From contig CANTAL010000021.1 of the NCBI GenBank assembly GCA_947650365.1, forward strand, positions 434,001-498,000: DNA of 64,000 bases. The letters are read 5' to 3'. Below are positions 54,564-64,000 of this stretch, in pieces (position 1 is the stretch's first letter; each line of letters starts with the position of its first letter). Origin of the DNA: Chamaelirium japonicum (Eukaryota; Streptophyta; Magnoliopsida; Liliales; Melanthiaceae). The notes under the pieces are model-generated. The model did not search any database. It was not told the DNA's origin and saw nothing but the letters and a program-made list of their open reading frames with translations. A program made the translations under genes and the position numbers.

Positions 54564-57083
54564 TTAATCAGGTAAGGGCTTCAGTTCAAAATCAGGGGGC
54601 TGAGCACTCGATGGAATATGCATATATGTTTTGACGTCTTTGATAGACCTGTCAACATTGAACTTTGCGCAATGAACCAAACACGTCTCTAGGGGATCAT
54701 GATAACATGATTCCTCAAAGGTATTTTCAACCAAACTATTGATCATATTGACTTCCTTGGAATCATCCATGTTATGTTCTTGGTTGCTAGTATTGAAGAC
54801 ATTCAATTGCAATTGCATATTACCGAACAAAAGTGTCATAACTCCATTTCGACAGTGAATAACTGCATCAGCTGTTGCAAGAAATGGTCGGCCTAAAATC
54901 ACTGGGATTTGAGTACTTGGATTTATGACAGGTTCAGTATCGAGAATGACAAAGTCAGCAGGGAAGTAAAATTCATTGACCTTGATGATGACATCCTCGA
55001 TAATTTCTTTTGGGACCTTAATAGATCGATCGGCGAGACTCAAAGTGATGTTTGTGGGTTTTAATTCCCCCAGTCCTAGTTGTTTGTACACTGAATACGG
55101 TAAAAGATTCACACTTGCGCCCAAGTCTAAAAGACACTTGTCAATGACTATGTCTCCTATATGAATGGGAATTGTTGGAGAGCCAGGATCATTATACTTG
55201 GGAACAATTTTTTGTTGGATGAGACCAGTGGCTTGGGCGGCCATGGCAGCTTAATGAGAAATAGAGGTTTTCCTCTTGACAGTAGTAAGGTCTTTCAGAA
55301 ACTTAGAATAGGATGGAATCTGTTTGATGGCCTCTAAGAAAGGGATATTGATCTGGACATTTTGAAAGACTTCTAAGATTCCATCAAAATGAGAATTTTT
55401 CCTAGTTGACTGCAATCGCTGGGGAAAGGGAGCCTTAGGCACATATGATTTCTCTTTTGTAGGAACATCTAAAACATGGCTCATGTGCTTATGTGGGTTC
55501 TCCTGACTGGTTTGAGTATCACTGGGTGGTTCAATATTATTGTTCACTTGTTTGCCAGACCGCAAGGTATGGATAGCATGAACATCACTTTGGGTGGAGC
55601 CAGAGCTAGTGCCAACTTCAAATTGGTCTTTGGGTCCATGTTGAGAAGTAGACTGCCCTTTAGGGTTAGGAATTGGCTGGCTCGGAAATTGACCTTTCTC
55701 TCGCCCTCCTACTGCAGCTGCTATCTGACCTAATTGCACCTCCATTTTTGCTATAGCCTGAGTGTTGCTATGAATTAGCTGGGCATGGTTCTGGTTGGTC
55801 TGGTTTTGAGATTGCATAAATTGGTGAAACATATCCTCCAAAGAAGGTTTTCGTTGATTGGGAGGTACATAGGGAGAAGCAGTAGGCTGGGATCCTTGAT
55901 TGAATGACTGATTCGAAGGGAATGACTGATTATTGGAAGAGTAGGTACTAGGACCTTGAAAAGATACACCACCATTTCCTTGTGGTTGCTTCCAGGCAAA
56001 ATTTGGATGATTTCGCCAACCTGGATTGTACGTGCCACTATATGGATTGTTGTTCGGGTTGGATGTATGAAATGAATTTAGAGCATTTGCTTGCTGTGCC
56101 TTAGCGATGAGGAGACCGGGGCAGTTTTCCACCAGATGATCGGTGCTATCGCAGAGAATACAGATAGGGGATTCAATAAATTTGGAAGGCACATGAGCTG
56201 ATGATTTGCTTCCTTTTGATATTTCTAGGGCTTCCAGTCGACGCGTTAGGGCGTTAAACTTAGCATCATGCTCAAAATTTGAATCGACTTTATGTATGCC
56301 AGCCTTGTTGGTGGGGAGTTTTCTAGTCTCGGTGATAACCGGTTCCCATTCGAGAGTGTTTTCGGCAATTTCCTCGAGGTACTCCCAAGCATCCTCCGCT
56401 GTTTTTTCAGTGAACCCTCCATTACAGAGAGACTCGATCATGGTCTTGGTTTGGTAGTCTAGACCTTCATAGATTATTTGGATGAGACGGATTTTTTCAA
56501 AACCGTGGTGAGGGCATTCTAGGAGAAGGTCCTTAAATCTCTCAAAATACGTATACAACGTCTCACCTGCTAATTGATGAAATGCATTAAGGTTCTAACG
56601 TACGGTCATAGTTTTTTGTTTTGAATAAAATTTTCGATAGAATGCCTCAGCTAGATCAACCCATTTATTGAATGTGCCGGGTTGGATGGACTGCAGCCAT
56701 GCCTTGGCCTTTTCTTTCAGTGAGAATGGAAACAACCTAAGTTTAAGGGATTCTTCGGTCATTTGGTTGTATTTCATCGTCCCACAAATATCCTCAAATT
56801 CTCGGATATGTTGATATGGGTTTTCACTCGGTATACCCCGAAAAACTGGTAGCATTTGTATCATTCCTGATTTGATTTCAAAATTACCCGTGATGGCGGG
56901 AATCGAGATACATGAGGGTTGGGTGGTTCGAGTGGGGTACATGTAATCCTTAAGGGTCATTGCACGTGGTGGATTTTCCTCTCCCATTGTGTCTAGAATT
57001 GAGATGTTACTGACAATGGTACTGGGGATTGCTAATGGTTCAGTACGTATTAAACGGTTGTTGACACGACTCCAGTTAAGCAT
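54564..57083 (-). pseudogene. gag-protease of Athila-like element, second copy with two stops
   Basis: Same 840-codon frame as at 45797-48316, with no insertion or deletion. Stops are TAG at 56597-56595 (CAG in the intact copy) and TAA at 55253-55251 (CAA in the intact copy). Both are C-to-T changes on the coding strand. A few missense changes are also visible. The zinc knuckle and the DLGASVNLLP protease motif are retained. Translation would stop after 162 residues. Confidence 0.92.
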
Positions 57084-58162
57084 GCACTATATAAAAATCT
57101 CAAATTGAAAAATAACACAGCAAGTCTATTTGAATTAACTATTTTATGTGAGAAGGGATGAATAATTTTATATTGCCTAACTTAATTAACTAGACCAGCT
57201 CCTATTCTCTCTTCGAGATCGGGCTTTAGAAGTCCAAAGGAATATTCCTCAAAAATAACGACAACCGGATCAGCTCCAGGAAGGAGGTGGAGCACTAGGC
57301 TCACTTAAATACCAAGCTTCCTTAAACAGCTTTGTGGCCAGTTTGTCAAACCGATCGTTGGCGTCGTCAATAATGTGGAATAAACTTTGAAAGACCTTAG
57401 CCTTTTCTAGATTGAGCTTGGGCTTACCACTTAAAAGGGTCAAGTAATTAGTAACCAGGTAGGTCCCGGGGTGTGTGGATTTCCACAATACCCGTAACAG
57501 GTTTTTAGGCTGTCATAAAACTTACCTAGACATTACTAACCACAAGACTATTCAGTGGGGTGGCCTTTCGCCGCTTCCTTTCCAAGAGCCTATTGAGCTC
57601 GAGAAACCCTATGGCCAACGTCTAATGACTTTTAATATTAATTAGGCTTAGGTTGAATGCAAGGTGGTGATTTTTGGGCTACGGATAGGTGATGAAATCC
57701 CAACCGTATCTTATGGGGGTGATTGCCCTTAAGTATATTTTATGCAAATGATCCTAAACTAATGCACAGTACATCACATAAGAAATAAAAAATTGCAGAA
57801 AGTAAATAGATTTAGTGTAGCAGCTGATAAAGGACGGGTGGTCAGCTCCCGTTCTTTTCAAGCTATTCGATGCATGCCCTGTAACATCCTAGAAAATTGT
57901 TACTATCAATGCAAAAGTTGAGTGTACACCCCACGCTTAAGCACACATACAACTTTAAGAGTCGTATGTGCCGAGTCGGCGACAACTTTGCAAGGTTGAA
58001 TGCAATTTTTTTTTTTTTTTTCTTGACTAAGATTAAAGTTTGCACATTAATCAATTTAAACTAATTACTATGATTATGAAATAAGAGAAGTTTTGTAGAA
58101 AGCGTACCTAACCTTCGTTGTTTTATTTAGCCATACTTGTGAATCCTCTCCACGGCCTTTAC
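57084..58162. other. leader of internal region 2
   Basis: Counterpart of 48317-49400, with the same ATG-less open stretch (57485-57270), donor-like site near 57525 and foldback (57910-57992). The T run is shorter than in copy 1. Confidence 0.5.
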
Positions 58163-58178
58163 GTAGGCAACGGCGCCA
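58163..58178 (-). other. primer-binding site of internal region 2
   Basis: TGGCGCCGTTGCCTAC on the minus strand. The first 13 bases are complementary to the plant tRNA-Asp 3' end, the usual primer in the Athila lineage. Two bases (AA) separate it from the LTR end. Confidence 0.82.
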
Positions 58179-58180
58179 TT

Positions 58181-61100
58181 TGATAACTACTTCTTTGTTT
58201 ATCGTTGGAGTGAAGTAATTTTCAAAAATTTTCAATACCTGCATATATAACTCAGAGAACTTTAACAGTAAAGGGCAAGTAAGGATCGAACCATACGTAA
58301 TTAGATGCCTAGAGAAAAGAGATCACAAGTGAAACTATTTTGGTGATGCTTTGTTTTAAGAAGCAAAACGAAAACTAGAGATTTAAATAAAAGGATTATC
58401 AGAAGACAAATCCGCCCAGGAGAGGGGTTTGTTAGCCATGGTATTGAGTAAAGTTCTCTTGCAATGTTACTCTTTTCTGTCCACATTTGAGAGCGGAAGT
58501 TTTACCGACTCAAGTGGAAGATATCGAGTGAAAGCCCCCTTTATATAATTTTATTATATAATATTCTCACAATATTACGAATAGAATTCTTCTTATAGTG
58601 AAGAAGTAAAACTAATTCAATTGCGAAAATTCATATAATAAAAATTAGATAAAAATAATGATAAAAATCTTAGCTATCTTAGTTAATGATTTAATATTTG
58701 AGTGTTGAAGTATCACCCGAATCCCAATTGAATGGAAACACGGGTGAGCTTCATTCTCACTTAAGAATTCAATTAAGAAAGATGCATAGACGTTAAGCAC
58801 GATCAAGAGTAAAGTGCAAGATGGGAACTAACTATTTACCATGGCATTGAACCCCTCTCCCTGGCGGGAGGGAGTTTAGCCGGCCATGGTTTGAATGCTA
58901 ATAGCAAAATGAATAAAGCTAAACATTGCAGAAAGAGAAAAGTACGTGCAAGAAAATATAGATAAAGGACGATTTTATTGAATCGAAGAAAAAAATGTTA
59001 CATCCACTACTTTGAAAATCTTCTTCAGAAATTACAGCACTTCTATGCTCTTACTTCGCACCCACTCTAAGAAATAACTGATGATAGCTCTCTCCAAAAA
59101 CTCGTATGGTGATGATGATCTCCCCTCCTTCATTCCCATGTCCCCCTACTTATAGGGTCTTCAAGCTTGCACCCCAAGGCATAGGATTTGGTAAAATTGT
59201 CTTTCATTGGTATGAAGTAAAGAGAAAAAAAAAATTAAAAGGGGAAAGAATTGAGGGAGAAGGAGAGAGGGTCGGTTTAGAGAGAGAAGAGAGAGAGGAT
59301 TGTGCATGGCTTTGATGGATCACGGAAGAGAGGGAATGCAGTGAACGGTTGTGATTAATTTGGACCGAAAGAATGGAAAGAGAATTTGGAAAAAAGAGTA
59401 GGAGGATCGGTTGGATGTGATCGGGTAGTGAATGGGTATTCGGTTTTAGAAAGAGAAGAGCTGGGCACAGGTTGTAGGAAGGTGACGTGCATGGACAAGT
59501 TCGCGAGGGGATTCTCGGAGTAGGATCGGGTATGCGTGGCTGAGGTTTGTGGATGGCTACGATCCGGCCTCATCCGGATTAGGAAGGAAGGGGAACGGTT
59601 GTGATTGGGTTTACTTAAAAGAGAGAAATAAAAAGAGATTTAGAGAGAGAAAGATATAAAAAGAGAGAGAATTAAGGAGAGAGATGATTGAGGAGAAAAT
59701 AAAGGAATGAGATTACTGGGTTCGGTTATGATGAGATTGGAAAGAGAGTAGAGATAGAATCGGATGGATCTCACGCACAGGTTCGACACGAGAGAGAGAG
59801 GATCTTAAATGGGGAATAAATCATAAAGATGGGAAGAGAGGGCCGGGTACAGCTGGGTTTGAGAGAGGAGGATCTCAGTTGGGATCTAGAGAGATAAAGA
59901 AGAGAGAGAAAGGAGATCTGGGCTGTTAAGAAAGGAAAGAGATAGAGAGAATTAAGGAGAGAGAAATAAACGGTTTTAGAGAGAGAATAGGAGAGGAAAC
60001 GTGCGGCTCGGGCTACATGGGTTTTAGAGAGAGAATCCGAAAGAAAGAGAGGGTTTCGGCTGGGTCTCGGTCGGGTAAGAGAGAGGGGAGGATAAGGAAA
60101 GAGAAAAAAACAAGGAAAGCTAGAGAGAGAAAAGCTTGGGCGGTTGGGATAGATAAGGAATGAGAGAGAAAGGAGATCGCAGGTGAGAGACGGGAATGCT
60201 GATCGGGTCGAGCTGATCCTAGGGACGACTGTGATCAAGTGGTCCGTGAGATAGAGAAGTCTGGAACGCTGCATGCATGGGGTTGTTGTGCACAGCTTGG
60301 TTGATTCAATGTATCTATTGATGGCTTGCAAAGGACGGCTGTGATTAGTTTAGAGAAGAGAGAAACAGGGAGTGGGCTCATGCATGGGTACGTAACGCAT
60401 CAGACGGCTGTGATATTGTTAGAGAGAGAGGGTCGGCTGGGTAGAATGCAGGGATAAGTTGGACGGCTGCATGCATGGGTATTATGGATCGGACGACGGT
60501 GATTGATGAGTTGGTTAGCAACGGATGGCTGCGATTATGGGACTGTGGACGGCTGTGATCTCATGAATGAGGAGCGGCTGATCGTCTTAGGATGGCTGCG
60601 ATGCAATCAGACGGTTATGGTGGTCGGTTGAGAGAATCCCGGAGAGAGAGCAGAGAGAAGATTAGAGAGAGAAAACGGGTTCTATTAGTCCAAAAGATAC
60701 GAGCCGGGTTTTGTTGGGTGGATAAGGAAAGCACTGGAGTTTTTGTTAGGCTCCAAACCATACAGCATTAGTTGGTTTTGAATTAAGAATAAAAAATTTA
60801 AAGAAAGAAATTGAAGAGAGATACAAGGTGGTAGCTTGTATGGGTTTGGACGGCTACGATCGGACGGTGGATTTGTGGCTCCAGATGGAATGAATGTGCA
60901 TGGGTAATGCATTTTCTGTGTACTACCGGGAGTCCAACTGAGTTGGTAATGATGGGTCGATGGCTAAGATCGGGTATGTTAGTATGTTCATGTTGGGTCG
61001 GAAAGTGAGCCGTATGCGCTGCTAGATGGCCAAGATGGGAAGAAGAGAAGGAAAATAAAAGAGAAGGGAAGAGAGAGAAAGAAGGAGCTGGAGAAGGAAG

Positions 61101-61621
61101 AAAGGGTGGCTAATTGGGGTGCACCACTTATCATGGTTTGAAGCCAGCTCATTATGCCTGAGTCTTGTTCTTCTAGTGCTTGAGTTCAGAGCTACGTGCG
61201 TGCCGATTTTTGCCAAAATATCCTTCGTGAGCTCTGATATTGCGATTTCATTTGTTTGTCATTTGCGTGCACTATAGATCTGCTCCCAAGGTATTGTGAT
61301 AACATCTACTATTTAGTCACACTCCATTGTAGCTACGCGTGTTGAGGACGAGTCCTAGGCACTGCGAAAAAGACATAAAATGATATCCATCAGTTCCTTA
61401 TAGTAAAAAAAACAGTAAAATGATGCTCAAGCTTTATAATTTTCATGCAGGTAATGCATAAATGCAAATCAATATACCTATGTGTTCGTACGAAATTATT
61501 CTATGCAATGATGAAAATAAAATTTATGCACTTTACGTGTAATATTAATGTTTTATGTAAGAGAATGATAAGATATGCATGAAAAAGGAAGGGATAATTC
61601 GCACCATATTGACACTTAACA
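58181..61621 (-). repeat. LTR 3 (outer 5' LTR) of the Athila-like array (3441 bp)
   Basis: Same TG..CA ends as LTR 1 and LTR 2, bounded on the right by the GCTCT duplication. In the sense of the array this is the promoter-bearing 5' LTR. Confidence 0.9.
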
Positions 61622-61626
61622 GCTCT
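61622..61626. repeat. target-site duplication of the Athila-like array, right copy (GCTCT)
   Basis: Partner of 40649-40653. The following CTCTTTCTTCCATC continues the interrupted LTR-like module. Confidence 0.88.
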
Positions 61627-63176
61627 CTCTTTCTTCCATCTTACATCATGTTATCAGCACGAACATGTCGAGCCCAGTCGACCCGTCACAAGAAAATAGA
61701 GAGAGAAACGGAGACAGGAGAAAGAGAAGAAAAGAGAAGATAACAGAGAGTTAAACAAAGATAGAATATAGAAAAAGTCCCGCTCCAGTCTATTGGCTAA
61801 GGGTATAAAAGTGCAGTAAGAAGGAATCTAAATTCCAAAACTCGACAGAAGAGATAGAAAAAGAGAGAAAAGAACGGAAAGAGAAATAAAGAGTGAAGAT
61901 AGAAGAAGTCCTGCTCTAGTCCATTGACCACGAGTATATGTGTGAAGTAAGAAGGAATCTAAAATCAAAAACTCCACTTCTGTCTTTCTTTCTCTCTCCA
62001 TTTTCTTTCGACTGGTCGGCTGGGCTCGACATGTTTGTGACGATAACGTGTTATAAGATGGGAGAAAGAGAGAGATGTCAAACGTGCCCTACCATAATGG
62101 GGTCATATAAATATTGAGAAGTGGAGTTTTGAAATTTAGATTCCTTCTTACTTTACACCTATACCCATGGCCAATGCACTAGAGCAGGGTTTCTTCTCCC
62201 ATCTCTCTTTATTTATCTCTCTGTTCTTTTCTCTCTTCTTCTCCCTCTTTTGTCTTCATTTCTCTCTCCATTTTCTTGCGACTGGTCGGCTGGGCTGGAC
62301 ATATTCATACTGATAATATATTGTGAGAAGAGAGAAGATAACAGAGAGATAAACAAAGAAAGAAGAGAGAAGAAGTCCTGCCCCTGTCCATTCGCCAGGG
62401 GTATAGGTGTGAAGTAAAAAGGAATCTAAATTCCAAAACCCCACTTCTTAATAATATAATTAAATCTCCCCGTTCTTTTCTATCTTCTCCTATGGATTAA
62501 GGTTTCACATAGATTGCTTAGGCCCTAAGTAATCTTAAACTATAAATAATATACGACCCTTTTAGGGTGGGACATATTTGACGGCTCTCTCTTTCTTCCA
62601 TCCCACAATATGTTATCAGTACGAATATATCGAGCCCAGCCGACCAGTCGCAAGAAAACAGAGAGAGAGAGAGTTGAAGAAAGAGAAGAGAAAATAAGAG
62701 GGAAGAAAATAGAGAAATAAACAAAGTTAGAAAAGAGGAGAAGTCCTGCTCCAGTCCATTGGCCACGGATATAGGTGTGAAGTAAGAAAGAATCTAAATT
62801 CCAAAACTCTACTTCTTAATAATATAATTAAATCTCTCTATTCTCTTCTCTATTCTCCTTTGGATTTGGGTTTCCTATAGATTACTTAGGTCCTAAATAA
62901 GCTAATCCTATAAATAATATACGACCCTTTTAGGGTGGGGCACATTTGACGGCTCTTACTTTCTCCCTTCTCACAACACGTTATCAGCACGAACATGCCA
63001 AGGCCAACCGACCAGTTATAAGAAAATAGAGAGAGAAATGAAGACAAAAGAGAGAAAAGAAGAGAAAAGATAACGGAGAAATAAACAAAGAAGAGAGAAG
63101 AAGTCCTTCTCCAATCCATTGGCCACGAGTATAGATTTGAAGTAAGAAGGAATCTAAATTTTAAAACACCACTTCG
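61627..63176. repeat. mosaic repeat landscape, third block
   Basis: Continuation of the block ending at 40648. Plus-strand primer-like motifs lie near 61651, 62612 and 62985 and minus-strand ones near 62036 and 62306, with LTR-like, purine-rich and M4 modules between. No gene is seen. Confidence 0.75.
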
Positions 63177-63799
63177 CAATAGTGTTATCTCAACATTATT
63201 ATAATTATCATAGTAATATTACTATAAATTTTTTAATTAAATTAATCATTTATTTAATTATTAAATAATTTAATAATCTAAATAATTTAATAATTAAGTT
63301 TTTAGTAAAATAATTAATTAAATATAATTATTATAGTATAAATAGATATTGAATTATTTAAATAAAATGAACTATTGCGAAGTGGAGTTTTTGGAATTTA
63401 GATTCCTTCTTACTTCACACATATACCCGTGGCCAATAGACTTGAGCAGGACTTCTTCTCTCTTCATTTATCTCTCTGTTCTATTCTCTCTTATTCTTTC
63501 TCTTCCGTGGAGTTTCGGAATTTAGATTCCTTCTTACTTCATACCTATACCCGTGACGAATGGACTGGAGCACAAGTTCTTCTCTCTTCTTTCTCAATAT
63601 TTATTTAATTAGTTTACTTTTTATTATTAATATTAAAAAATAATTAAATAACTAAAAAATTAAATAATTTAATTAATTAATTATTTTACTAAATACTTAA
63701 TTAATAAACTATTTAAATTATTAAATTATTTAAAAATTAAATAAATGATTATAGTAACATTACTATGATAATCATAATAATGTTAAGATGATACTATTG
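63177..63799. repeat. AT-rich foldback element with nested M4/M3 cluster, copy 2
   Basis: Same organisation as 12243-12857. It has inverted termini (CAATAGTGTTATCTCAAC / GTTAAGATGATACTATTG), the internal sequence AAATGAACTATTGCGAAG where the nested M4/M3 cluster starts (63378), and the return to AT-rich DNA near 63597. M4/M3 sequence resumes at 63800 and runs to the window end. Confidence 0.65.
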
Positions 63800-64000
63800 A
63801 GAAGTGGAGTTTTGGAATTTATATTCCTTCTTACTTCACACCTATACCCATGGAGAATTGATTGGAGCAGGACTTCTTCTCTCTTCATTTATCTCTCCAT
63901 TCTCTTCTCTCTTTTTCTTTCTCTTCTATCTACATTTCTCTCTCTGTTTTCTTCTATTTTCTTCTCTCTTCTGTCTTCGTTTCTCTTTCCCATAGATTAC

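Larger units (their letters stand above)
40654..61621 (-). mobile_element. Athila-like non-autonomous retrotransposon array: LTR-internal-LTR-internal-LTR
   Basis: Three nearly identical LTRs (40654-44095, 49419-52860, 58181-61621) separate two internal regions (44096-49418 and 52861-58180) in the same minus orientation. Only the outer edges carry the GCTCT duplication. Each internal region has a primer site matching the tRNA-Asp 3' end, a long leader, one gag-protease ORF and a noncoding 3' part. No reverse transcriptase, RNase H or integrase is found. The array looks like the product of unequal recombination between LTRs of two copies. Confidence 0.9.

Overview
The window is a piece of nuclear DNA from a flowering plant. 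It consists almost entirely of transposable elements and their debris, and I see no host gene in 64 kb. The plant assignment rests on three things: non-chromodomain Ty3/gypsy elements of the Tat lineage (a second, plant-type RNase H in pol), Athila-lineage gag-protease ORFs with a tRNA-Asp primer site, and GT-AG introns in the element genes. The species cannot be read from the sequence.

Layout. (1) 1-1557: the 5' end of a minus-strand Tat element (C), with LTR, primer site and partial gag. (2) 1558-15437, 34271-40648 and 61627-64000: one repeat landscape, interrupted by later insertions. It is built from a 168-bp LTR-like module (TG..CA ends, TATA box), a primer-site-like motif CGTTATCAGCACGA, long GAGA-type purine tracts, a ~75-bp conserved module and AT-rich cores. 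The modules occur in both orientations, often as foldbacks. The motif looks complementary to the anticodon half of tRNA-Ile with inosine at the wobble position. (3) 15443-34265: Tat element A (plus strand), flanked by a perfect 5-bp duplication GTTCC. A has gag-pro-pol in one frame broken by four stops, and on the opposite strand an intact-looking three-exon antisense gene of about 883 codons. Element B (minus strand, 26060-33813), a related Tat copy, is nested in A. B has lost nearly all of pol but keeps the antisense gene and a ~1.1-kb array of TTGACCGATCGGTCAA palindromes. The junction between B's 5' LTR and A's 3' LTR is deleted. A and B together form a giant inverted repeat. (4) 40654-61621: an Athila-like, gag-protease-only element in a three-LTR, two-internal-region array on the minus strand, bounded by one duplication GCTCT. 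Its LTRs are 3.44 kb and nearly identical. One 839-codon gag-pro ORF is intact; the other has two nonsense changes.

How the parts work together. The Tat elements carry two convergent transcription units: sense gag-pol from the LTR promoter, and an antisense spliced gene from its own TATA/G-box promoter. Small hairpin repeats lie between them and, in B, a palindromic array lies behind the antisense promoter. The antisense protein has a nuclear-localisation motif, an acidic tract and a predicted coiled coil, so it is a candidate regulator. The Athila-like element carries only structural proteins and would need pol from elsewhere. Every premature stop with a visible ancestor fits C-to-T (or G-to-A) change, as expected for methylated, silenced DNA.
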